DNA from: an uncultured Dokdonella sp.
GTDB taxonomy: Bacteria; Pseudomonadota; Gammaproteobacteria; Xanthomonadales; Rhodanobacteraceae
DNA length: 12,670 nucleotides
Assembly: GCA_934526015.1 (NCBI GenBank)
Contig: CAKSZY010000047.1
Location: forward strand, 1 to 12,670
Reading direction: 5' to 3'
Position numbers and translations under genes: made by a program. The notes under the pieces were generated by a model that saw nothing but the letters and a program-made list of their open reading frames with translations, did no database searches and was not told the DNA's origin. Within the stretch, counting starts at the first letter, position 1. Every line of letters starts with the position of its first letter. Shown in pieces: positions 7,697 through 12,670 of the stretch.

Positions 7697-8092
7697 TCAG
7701 GACGCGCCGAAGATCCCGAGCGGTTGGTGGGTCCGCGCGACGCTGATGATGAACGCGTACACCGCCAGCGCGGCGAAGTAGGACAGCGCCTTCGTGGCGC
7801 GGGTCGGCGCCCGCCGCAGGGCGAACACGCCGAGCACGATGTAGACGAGCAGCAGGAGCACCTTGACGGTCAGCCAGCCGTGCACGAACGGATACTGGTG
7901 GACCACCGCGGCCAGCAGCAGCGCGCTCGCCAGCAGGGCGGTGTCGATGACCCAGGACAGCCGCCGCAGGGCGATATGGTTGCCGTGGCGCGAGCCGGCC
8001 AGGACGAGCACGCCGCGCACGGCGAACAGGCCGCCGGACAGCAGCACGCAGAGGATGTGCAGGCTCTTGATCGAGAGGTAGTGGCTGGCCAT
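7697..8092 (-). CDS. SirB2-family integral membrane protein
   Basis: 131 aa, the usual length of the SirB/YchQ family (Pfam SirB). Four hydrophobic segments at about 8-32, 46-64, 74-93 and 103-119. Family marks are visible: KSLHILCVLLSGGLFAVRG near the N-terminus, WVIDTALL (about 47-54), and the H-x-WLTVKVLLLLVYIVLGVFAL stretch (71-92). SirB was named for raised invasion-gene expression in Salmonella, but its biochemical role is unclear; conserved histidines (H12, H65, H71) would fit a haem or quinone link, which is my inference. The start codon is 3 nt past the nnrS stop, so the two are translationally linked. No strong Shine-Dalgarno is seen, in keeping with coupling. The pairing with nnrS suggests a role in the NO or respiratory membrane response. 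Confidence 0.9.
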   Translation of the reverse strand: MASHYLSIKSLHILCVLLSGGLFAVRGVLVLAGSRHGNHIALRRLSWVIDTALLASALLLAAVVHQYPFVHGWLTVKVLLLLVYIVLGVFALRRAPTRATKALSYFAALAVYAFIISVARTHQPLGIFGAS

Positions 8093-8095
8093 CGT

Positions 8096-9343
8096 TCAAC
8101 CCGGTTTGCCGTCGATGCGCGGGCTGAGGTAGATCGTCGCCGAACGCAGCACCCACGGCAGGAAGGCGACCACCCAGGCGGCCGCCGCGATCGCCAGCCA
8201 GGCCTGCGGGTCGCGCAGGTATTCGGCAGCGACGCGCAGCAGCACGACGCCCTGCACGGCGATGAAGGTGACCCACGGCAGCGTGCCCATCTCGAGCGGG
8301 CGGCCGGAGTGGCCCTGGGTCACGCGCGTGACCATCGCCACCAGCATCGAGCCGAAGTAGCCGATCGTCAGCACGTGCACCGGCACGCGCGCCGGCACGT
8401 CGCCGGCGTCGAGCAGCAGGGCCAGCGATTGCCAGGCGTACAGGGCAAACGCGACCGGCAGCCACAGCAGGGCGATGTGCAGTACGGCGAGCAGGCGCGG
8501 ACGGCGCGCCTTCCACGGTTGCCAGGCGGCGACATGCCAGGCAAACAGGGCGAACAGCGGCAGGTCGGCCAGCCAGCGCCAGCGCGCGGCGCCGGCCAGC
8601 GTGCAGGCCATGTGGGCGAGCAGCAGCAGCCACATCAGCGGCAGGCTCCAGGCCGGCCGCACGACGCGGTAACCCGGCACCACGTTGGCGCTGAAGAACG
8701 GCACCATGCGATGGCAGACGGTGAAGTACACCGGCAGCAGCAGGCCGATCACGCCGATCTCGATCGCCGCCGGCGCCAGCGCGGCCGGTGCTCCGCAGGC
8801 GAAGGCGAGGAACAGCGCCTGCGCGACCAGGCCGCAGGCGAGCGCGGCGAGTGCGCTGCGCGCGTGCAGGTCGCGCCGGCCGCTGGCCCGCAGCACGCGC
8901 AGCAGCACGCCGAAGGCGATCGCATGCCCGGCCAGCATCAGCACGAGGCCGGCGACGAACAGCACATGCACGCCGAGCAGGCCGGCATGCGCGACCAGGT
9001 AACCGCCGAAGCAGCCGGCGAAAACCGGCACATAGGCGCGGCGCGTCAAGGCCGGCCGGTCGAGCCAGCGCGGGAACACGGTGAGCAGGAAGCCGAAGAA
9101 GAACATCGGCAGCATGCCGAACACGAGCATGACCGCATGCGCCCAGCCGGCCGGCACCGGACTGGCCGGCTGCGGAATCGCCCAGCCCCAGCGCCAGCCT
9201 GCCAGCACCAGCGCCCACCACGTCATCGACACCAGCACCGCGGTGGCGCCGGCGAAAAACATCATGCGATGCGGAGCGGCCGCCAGAACTCTGGCGAGAT
9301 CGCGCAGCGATGCGCCCGACGTGTCGGGCCGGTCAGTCGCCAT
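8096..9343 (-). CDS. nnrS: NnrS-family multi-pass membrane protein (NO/denitrification response)
   Basis: 415 aa, polytopic with about 12 hydrophobic segments, the normal architecture for NnrS. Family motifs: APHRMMFF (23-30), WAHAVMLVFGMLPMFFFGFLLTVFPRW (67-93), HRMVPFFSANV (211-221), and the strongly diagnostic HVLTIGYFGSMLVAMVTRV then TQGHSGRPL (323-350). NnrS was described in Rhodobacter sphaeroides as a haem- and copper-containing membrane protein under control of the NO regulator NnrR, and it protects Vibrio cholerae from NO stress by limiting iron-dinitrosyl formation; it is not itself a denitrification reductase. Conserved histidines H25, H69, H211 and H345 are candidate metal ligands. 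The gene follows fnr in the same direction with a 131-bp gap that carries a probable FNR-activated promoter, and is followed at once by the SirB2-family gene. Confidence 0.93.
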   Translation of the reverse strand: MATDRPDTSGASLRDLARVLAAAPHRMMFFAGATAVLVSMTWWALVLAGWRWGWAIPQPASPVPAGWAHAVMLVFGMLPMFFFGFLLTVFPRWLDRPALTRRAYVPVFAGCFGGYLVAHAGLLGVHVLFVAGLVLMLAGHAIAFGVLLRVLRASGRRDLHARSALAALACGLVAQALFLAFACGAPAALAPAAIEIGVIGLLLPVYFTVCHRMVPFFSANVVPGYRVVRPAWSLPLMWLLLLAHMACTLAGAARWRWLADLPLFALFAWHVAAWQPWKARRPRLLAVLHIALLWLPVAFALYAWQSLALLLDAGDVPARVPVHVLTIGYFGSMLVAMVTRVTQGHSGRPLEMGTLPWVTFIAVQGVVLLRVAAEYLRDPQAWLAIAAAAWVVAFLPWVLRSATIYLSPRIDGKPG

Positions 9344-9436
9344 CGGTGGTTGCCTGCAGCAGGGCAGGCCGCGGCTGGGGTGGAACGCGCGGGCTTCGGG
9401 CGGCGGGCACGAACGGACTCCTTCGTGGACGCGGTG

Positions 9437-9442
9437 ATTCTC
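9437..9442 (-). promoter_or_regulatory. -10-like hexamer of the probable FNR-activated nnrS promoter
   Basis: On the minus strand this reads GAGAAT (4 of 6 to TATAAT). Its centre is 32 bp from the centre of the FNR box at 9465-9478, which is the spacing expected for a class II activator site at -41.5. Transcription would begin near 9430, giving a leader of about 87 nt before the nnrS ATG. No -35 hexamer is needed at class II promoters; none is seen. Confidence 0.5.
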
Positions 9443-9464
9443 GCGACACGGCGGTCATGCCGCG

Positions 9465-9478
9465 CTGATCTGCATCAA
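9465..9478 (-). promoter_or_regulatory. FNR/CRP-family operator upstream of nnrS
   Basis: The minus strand reads TTGATgcagATCAG, matching 9 of 10 conserved positions of the FNR consensus TTGAT-N4-ATCAA. It is the only such match found in the window, and it overlaps the stop codon of the fnr gene (9475-9477). The regulator encoded immediately upstream has the E-x-x-S-R recognition residues that read TTGAT half-sites. With the -10-like element at 9437-9442 it makes a class II layout for anaerobic activation of nnrS. An NO-sensing Dnr/Nnr-type paralogue would recognise a near-identical site, so the true regulator could differ. Confidence 0.65.
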
Positions 9479-10266
9479 GCCGGATGGACGCCATCGCCAT
9501 GCACGGGCGGAAGCAGCGCCGAAGCGAGTGCGCGCAGGCGCTCGGGTGCGCGCAGTTCGACCTCGCGCTCGTCGACGCGCAGCAGGCCGTCGTCGCGGAA
9601 GCGGCGCAGCACGCGGCTCACCGTTTCCGGCGCCAGGCGCAGGTGGTTGGCGATATCCGAGCGCGGCATGCCGAGGCGGAAGCGGGTCGGCGAGAAGCCG
9701 CGCGCGGCGAAGCGTTCCGACAAGCGCAGCAGGAAGGCGGCGAGGCGCTCGTCGGCGCTGTGGTCGCCGGCCAGCAGGGTGACCTTGTTGATGTCGGCGC
9801 TGATCAGCCGGAACATCTGCTGCTGCACGTGCGGCATCTTCGCCGCCAGCATGGCCAGCGCCGGGAACGAGAACCGGCACAGGTAGACCGTGTCGAGCGC
9901 GATCGCATCGCAGGGATAGCTGGCCGGATGGATCGCCGACAGGCCGATGAACTCGCCCGGCAGGTGGAAGCCGAGCACCTGTTCGCGCCCCTGCACGTCG
10001 ATCGTGCGCGTCTTGACGATGCCGGCGCGCACCGCATAGATCGACTCGAAGCGGTCGTTGGTGCTGAAGATGTGATCGCCGGCGCGCAGCGGGCCGGTGT
10101 GTTCGACCAGGCAGTGCAGTTCGAGCAGGTCGGATTTGGTGTAGCCCGCCGGCAGGCAGACGGCGCCGAAGGCGCAGGTCGAACAGAATCGGACCTCGTT
10201 GCCGTCGCCCGGGCCGGGATCGAGTGGCGCGGGCTGCAATGCGGAATTCGGCACGCTTTTCCCCAT
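9475..10266 (-). CDS. fnr: FNR-type oxygen-sensing transcription regulator (CRP/FNR family)
   Basis: 263 aa (E. coli FNR 250). Four cysteines fit the [4Fe-4S] cluster ligands: C28, C31 and C37 in C-x2-C-x5-C (CSTCAFGAVC) plus C130, spaced as C20, C23, C29 and C122 of E. coli FNR. A cyclic-nucleotide-binding-like beta-roll follows (about 50-145: GDHIFSTNDRFESIYAVRAG, LPGEFIGLSAI), then the dimer helix (MPHVQQQMFRLIS) and a C-terminal HTH (about 198-240). The recognition helix APETVSRVL keeps E214, S217 and R218, which contact TTGAT half-sites in FNR. In air the cluster is lost and the protein is an inactive monomer; without oxygen it dimerises and activates anaerobic genes. The start at 10266 gives the full family N-terminus. 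It is divergent from pgk and directly upstream of nnrS. Confidence 0.95.
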   Translation of the reverse strand: MGKSVPNSALQPAPLDPGPGDGNEVRFCSTCAFGAVCLPAGYTKSDLLELHCLVEHTGPLRAGDHIFSTNDRFESIYAVRAGIVKTRTIDVQGREQVLGFHLPGEFIGLSAIHPASYPCDAIALDTVYLCRFSFPALAMLAAKMPHVQQQMFRLISADINKVTLLAGDHSADERLAAFLLRLSERFAARGFSPTRFRLGMPRSDIANHLRLAPETVSRVLRRFRDDGLLRVDEREVELRAPERLRALASALLPPVHGDGVHPA

Positions 10267-10320
10267 GCGCGTCTCGGAACGATGGCTGCGGGGCGGAGTG
10301 CCGTCGCGGCCGGATTGCCG

Positions 10321-10326
10321 ATGATA
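10321..10326 (-). promoter_or_regulatory. Candidate -10 element for fnr
   Basis: On the minus strand this reads TATCAT (5 of 6 to TATAAT), in otherwise very GC-rich DNA. It would start transcription near 10314, about 48 nt before the fnr ATG. No good -35 hexamer was found at 16-18 bp and no FNR box is present, so autoregulation by FNR is not supported by this stretch. Confidence 0.35.
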
Positions 10327-10406
10327 CAGAAGCACTGCCGGCCGGGGACAGGCGCAAGCGGCCCGGCAGGCTGCGTCAGGGCGTCGCGAGGGCGGCGTCG
10401 ATGCCT

Positions 10407-10440
10407 GCCGGCGAAGCCTGCGGACGCGTCCGCCGCCGGC
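10407..10440. repeat. Nested inverted repeats between fnr and pgk
   Basis: A perfect 14-bp palindrome GCGGACGCGTCCGC (10420-10433) is flanked by an outer inverted pair GCCGGCG (10407-10413) and CGCCGGC (10434-10440). A second hairpin, CGGGCGG (10463-10469) with CCGCCCG (10478-10484), follows before the pgk promoter. The palindrome could be an operator for a dimeric protein or part of a degraded repeat; nothing ties it to a named regulator. Confidence 0.45.
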
Positions 10441-10494
10441 GTGGCGGACGCGGTCGATCGTGCGGGCGGGCGTTGCTCCGCCCGTGCGCGCCGT

Positions 10495-10523
10495 TTGCAA
10501 AGCGTCGCCGCTGCCGCTGTAAT
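10495..10523 (+). promoter_or_regulatory. Sigma70-type promoter of pgk
   Basis: TTGCAA (10495-10500) and TGTAAT (10518-10523) are separated by exactly 17 bp. They match the consensus at 4 of 6 and 5 of 6 positions and are the best promoter in the window. Transcription would start near 10530, giving a leader of about 29 nt that holds the Shine-Dalgarno GAGGAAA at 10547-10553. Confidence 0.65.
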
Positions 10524-10558
10524 CGCCGGCCTTCCGCCTGCAGCCCGAGGAAACCCCG

Positions 10559-11734
10559 ATGCCCATCCTGCGCATGAGCGACCTCGACCTCGCCGGAAAG
10601 CGCGTGCTGATCCGCCAGGATCTCAACGTGCCGATCGAGGACGGTCGCATCACCTCGGAACAGCGCATCAGTGCGTCGCTGCCGACCCTCGAACTCGCCC
10701 TCGGCAAGGGCGCCACCGTGCTGGTCATGTCGCATCTCGGGCGACCGAAGGAAGGCGTCTGGACCGCCGAGGACTCGCTCGCCCCGGTCGCTGCCCGCCT
10801 CGCGGAACGACTCGGCCGCGAGGTGCCGCTGGTGCGCGACTGGGTCGACGGCGTCGACGTCGCGCCGGGTTCGATCGTCCTCCTCGAGAACTGCCGCATG
10901 AATGTCGGCGAGGCCGCCGACGACGACGCCTTGGCGAGCAAGTACGCCGCGCTCTGCGATGTGTTCGTGATGGACGCGTTCGGCACCGCGCATCGGGCCC
11001 AGGCGTCCACCCACGGCGTGATCCGCCGGGCGGCGGTCGCCGCCGGCGGCCCGCTGCTGATGGCCGAACTCGATGCGCTGGCGAAGGCCCTCGAGCAGCC
11101 GGCGCGCCCGCTGCTGGCGATCGTCGCCGGCTCCAAGGTCTCGACCAAGCTGGCCCTGCTGGAGAACCTGGTCGGCAAGGTCGACCAGCTGATCGTCGGC
11201 GGCGGCATCGCCAACACCTTCCTCGCCGCCGCCGGCCATGCGGTCGGCAAGTCGCTGTGCGAGCCCGACCTCGTCGACACCGCGAAGCGCATCGTCGCCG
11301 CGGCGCGCGCGCGCGGCGGCGACGTGCCGATTCCGACCGACGTCGTCGTCGCCGACGAGTTCAAGGCCGATGCGAAGGCCACGGTGCGCAACGTCGCCGA
11401 CGTCGGTGCCGGCGAGATGATCCTCGACATCGGGCCCGACACCGCGGCGCGCTATGCGGAGCTGATTGCCCGCGCCGGCACGGTGGTGTGGAACGGGCCG
11501 GTCGGCGTGTTCGAGTTCGACGCCTTCGGCAAGGGCACGGAAACCCTCGCGCGCGCGATCGCCGCCGCCGACGCCTTCTCGATCGCCGGTGGCGGCGACA
11601 CCCTCGCCGCAGTCGACAAGTACGGCATCGCCGACCAGGTGTCCTACATCTCCACCGGTGGCGGTGCCTTCCTCGAACTGCTCGAAGGCAAGGAACTGCC
11701 GGCCGTTGCCGCACTCGCCGCGCGCGGCGCCTGA
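10559..11734 (+). CDS. pgk: Phosphoglycerate kinase
   Basis: 391 aa, normal bacterial length. Catalyses 1,3-bisphosphoglycerate + ADP to 3-phosphoglycerate + ATP in glycolysis, and the reverse in gluconeogenesis; cytosolic. Diagnostic blocks in order: RQDLNVP (19-25), SHLGRPK (58-64), [11 protein letters not shown] (108-118; Met replaces the more usual Phe after the Arg), [14 protein letters not shown] (138-151), GSKVSTK (191-197), GGGIANTFL (214-222), WNGPVGVFE (311-319), the nucleotide-binding GGGDT (345-349) and STGGGAFLE (365-373). The start at 10559 follows GAGGAAA; a second Met at codon 6 has no such site. Its own promoter lies at 10495-10523. The TGA stop overlaps the next gene's ATG. 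The common gap-pgk-pyk/fba neighbours are not in the window. Confidence 0.98.
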   Translation: MPILRMSDLDLAGKRVLIRQDLNVPIEDGRITSEQRISASLPTLELALGKGATVLVMSHLGRPKEGVWTAEDSLAPVAARLAERLGREVPLVRDWVDGVDVAPGSIVLLENCRMNVGEAADDDALASKYAALCDVFVMDAFGTAHRAQASTHGVIRRAAVAAGGPLLMAELDALAKALEQPARPLLAIVAGSKVSTKLALLENLVGKVDQLIVGGGIANTFLAAAGHAVGKSLCEPDLVDTAKRIVAAARARGGDVPIPTDVVVADEFKADAKATVRNVADVGAGEMILDIGPDTAARYAELIARAGTVVWNGPVGVFEFDAFGKGTETLARAIAAADAFSIAGGGDTLAAVDKYGIADQVSYISTGGGAFLELLEGKELPAVAALAARGA

Positions 11735-12393
11735 TGCGACTGGTCCTGTTCGACCTCGACGGCACCCTGATCGACTCCGAAGCCGGCATCGTCGGCTCGA
11801 TGCGGCATGCATTCGCGGCGATGGGCGTCGAGGCGCCGGCGCGGGATGTGCTGCGCACCTGGATCGGTCCGCCGTTGCGCGCGACCTTCCCCGGCGTGGT
11901 CGGTGACGACCCCGCGCGCGTCGAGCAGGCGGTCGCCCACTACCGCGATCGATTCGACGCCATCGGCTGGTCCGAGCACACGATCTATCCCGGCATGGCC
12001 GAGGTGGTCGAAAACATCGCCGCACGCGGCGACCGCCTCGCCATCGTCACCACGAAACTGCGCGTGCAGGCCGAGCGCATCGTCGCCCACCTTCCGTTCG
12101 GCGACCGCTTCACCCGCATCTACGGTCCCGAACCGGGCAGCCGCGCGAGCGAAAAGGTCGCGATGGTCGCCCAGGCGCTCGCCGATTTCGGCGCGGCCCC
12201 GGAACACGCGGTCATGATCGGCGACCGTCGCTACGACATCGAGGGCGCGAAGGCCAATCGCGTGCGTGCGGTCGGGGTCGAGTGGGGGTTCGGGTCGCGC
12301 GAGGAGTTGCTGGATGCGGGGGCGGATGTGATCGCGGGGTCGCCGGAGGGGTTGACGGGTGTGCTGGCGCAGGGTGAGTCCCGGGTGCCTTGA
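11734..12393 (+). CDS. HAD-superfamily phosphatase (5'-nucleotidase / phosphoglycolate phosphatase-like)
   Basis: 219 aa. HAD motif I is DLDGT (D7 nucleophile, D9), motif II AIVTTK (T106/T107), motif III lysine K141, motif IV MIGDRRYDIEGAKAN (D164, D168). A helical C1 cap lies between motifs I and II. The IGPPLRATF (44-52) and GFGSREELLDAGAD signatures fit the Gph-like subgroup often labelled 5'-nucleotidase (HAD_5NT) better than true phosphoglycolate phosphatase, but the substrate cannot be fixed. The ATG overlaps the pgk stop (TGATG, sharing A11734) and no Shine-Dalgarno is seen, so translation should be coupled to pgk. The last 39 codons use GGG for glycine, which the first 180 codons never do, although the protein sequence there still fits the family. 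Confidence 0.92.
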   Translation: MRLVLFDLDGTLIDSEAGIVGSMRHAFAAMGVEAPARDVLRTWIGPPLRATFPGVVGDDPARVEQAVAHYRDRFDAIGWSEHTIYPGMAEVVENIAARGDRLAIVTTKLRVQAERIVAHLPFGDRFTRIYGPEPGSRASEKVAMVAQALADFGAAPEHAVMIGDRRYDIEGAKANRVRAVGVEWGFGSREELLDAGADVIAGSPEGLTGVLAQGESRVP

Positions 12394-12424
12394 TTCTTCG
12401 TCGCATTCTCTGAGGTGCATTGAA
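12394..12424. repeat. Degenerate third copy of the right-edge direct repeat
   Basis: The string TTCGTCGCATTCTCTGAGGT and the following TTGAAC resemble the core of the two fuller copies (CTTCGCATTCTCTTGGGTG… and …CTCTCTTGGATGTG…). It begins right at the stop codon of the HAD gene. No gene is visible between here and the window end. Confidence 0.4.
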
Positions 12425-12440
12425 CTTTGGTCAGGGGTCC

Positions 12441-12610
12441 AGCTCCTTGCCTCGCACTTCGCGCTCTCTTGGATGTGGTGAACCACGGGTTCCGCTCGCC
12501 TCGGCGATTCTCATCGTTGTCATCCCGGCGGAAGCCGGCATCCAGGTCCTTTGCCTTGGCTCTTCGCATTCTCTTGGGTGTGTCGAACCTCGGTTCCGCT
12601 CGCCTCGGCG
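12441..12610. repeat. Pair of intergenic direct repeats with an embedded palindromic repeat
   Basis: Two similar units of about 66 nt, at 12441-12506 and 12545-12610, lie 104 nt apart and share an identical 17-nt end TTCCGCTCGCCTCGGCG (12490-12506 and 12594-12610). Between them, 12519-12545 is a copy of the 'gtcatcccggc-gaaagccgg' palindromic repeat common in Xanthomonadales intergenic DNA (assignment from memory). Base composition is lower in GC than the genes. Open frames here are short and show no family features. Confidence 0.65.
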
Positions 12611-12670
12611 GCGAGCGGGTTACTTTCCTTTGTCTCGTCAAAGGAAAGTAACCAAAGGAAAGACGACCCC
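12611..12670. repeat. Interspersed repeat with a perfect 12-bp hairpin
   Basis: TTACTTTCCTTT (12620-12631) pairs perfectly with AAAGGAAAGTAA (12640-12651) across an 8-nt loop. The stem is AT-rich, unlike every other hairpin in the window. The wider block GCGAGCGGGTTACTTTC… followed by AACCAAAGGAAAG is a form I recognise from intergenic repeats in Xanthomonadales genomes. It may also act as the 3' end of the pgk-HAD transcript. It runs to the window edge and may continue beyond it. Confidence 0.6.

Noticed and set aside
4248..7781. Plus-strand open frame of over 1100 codons opposite the cyclase gene
   Set aside because: It is the antisense shadow of a GC-rich gene. Its translation is low-complexity Ala/Arg/Val/Asp-rich with no domain, while the minus strand encodes recognisable propeller, Y_Y_Y and GGDEF domains.
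10267..11442. Long upstream extension of the fnr frame on the minus strand
   Set aside because: It lies opposite pgk and reads as Ser/Arg-rich sequence. The 263-aa form aligns end to end with FNR, including the N-terminal cysteines.
12274..12359. G-quadruplex in the HAD gene tail
   Set aside because: There are enough G-tracts, but no set of four has all loops of 7 nt or less. Noted only as part of the codon-usage switch.
12427..12651. Small open frame in the right-edge region
   Set aside because: It spans two direct-repeat copies and a hairpin, has no Shine-Dalgarno and shows no protein features.

Overview
The window is GC-rich, almost fully coding DNA of the kind seen in the gammaproteobacterial order Xanthomonadales (Lysobacterales). 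Three things suggest this: the gene content, the strong C/G third-position bias, and intergenic repeats of types I associate with that group (a 'cccttctcccc…ggggagaagg…gatgagggg' palindromic element at the left edge; 'gtcatcccggcggaagccgg' and 'gcgagcgggttactttcctttg' elements at the right edge). Genus cannot be fixed from sequence alone. No tRNA, rRNA, CRISPR array, transposase or phage gene was seen.

Layout. 1-557: repeat-rich intergenic DNA holding a tandem pair of inverted-repeat elements. 558-3536 (+): a large exported VIT/vWA/TPR/DUF2135 protein. A strong hairpin at 3553-3587 separates it from the convergent gene. 3595-3936 (-): small periplasmic BON-domain protein. 4071-9343 (-): four co-directional genes, in transcription order nnrS (8096-9343), SirB2-family membrane protein (7697-8092), propeller-sensor diguanylate cyclase (4659-7622) and GNAT acetyltransferase (4071-4652). 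9475-10266 (-): an FNR-type oxygen-sensing regulator directly upstream of nnrS. 10267-10558: divergent promoter region with a well-formed sigma70 promoter for pgk. 10559-11734 (+): phosphoglycerate kinase, overlapping a HAD phosphatase (11734-12393). 12394-12670: repeat DNA, no gene.

How the genes may work together. The most informative unit is fnr-nnrS-sirB2-diguanylate cyclase. FNR senses loss of oxygen (and in known cases NO) through a [4Fe-4S] cluster. NnrS is a membrane protein family tied to NO and denitrification stress. A 9/10 match to the FNR operator overlaps the fnr stop codon, exactly 32 bp (centre to centre) from a -10-like hexamer: the geometry of a class II FNR-activated promoter reading into nnrS. 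nnrS and sirB2 are 3 nt apart. A hairpin just after sirB2 may end this transcript or let part of it through to the cyclase gene, so any link between anoxia/NO and cyclic-di-GMP is a hypothesis. The pgk-HAD pair is a separate, translationally coupled operon with its own promoter. No clearly new system is evident; the most unusual items are the FNR promoter arrangement, an abrupt codon-usage switch at the end of the HAD gene, and the repeat arrays at both edges.
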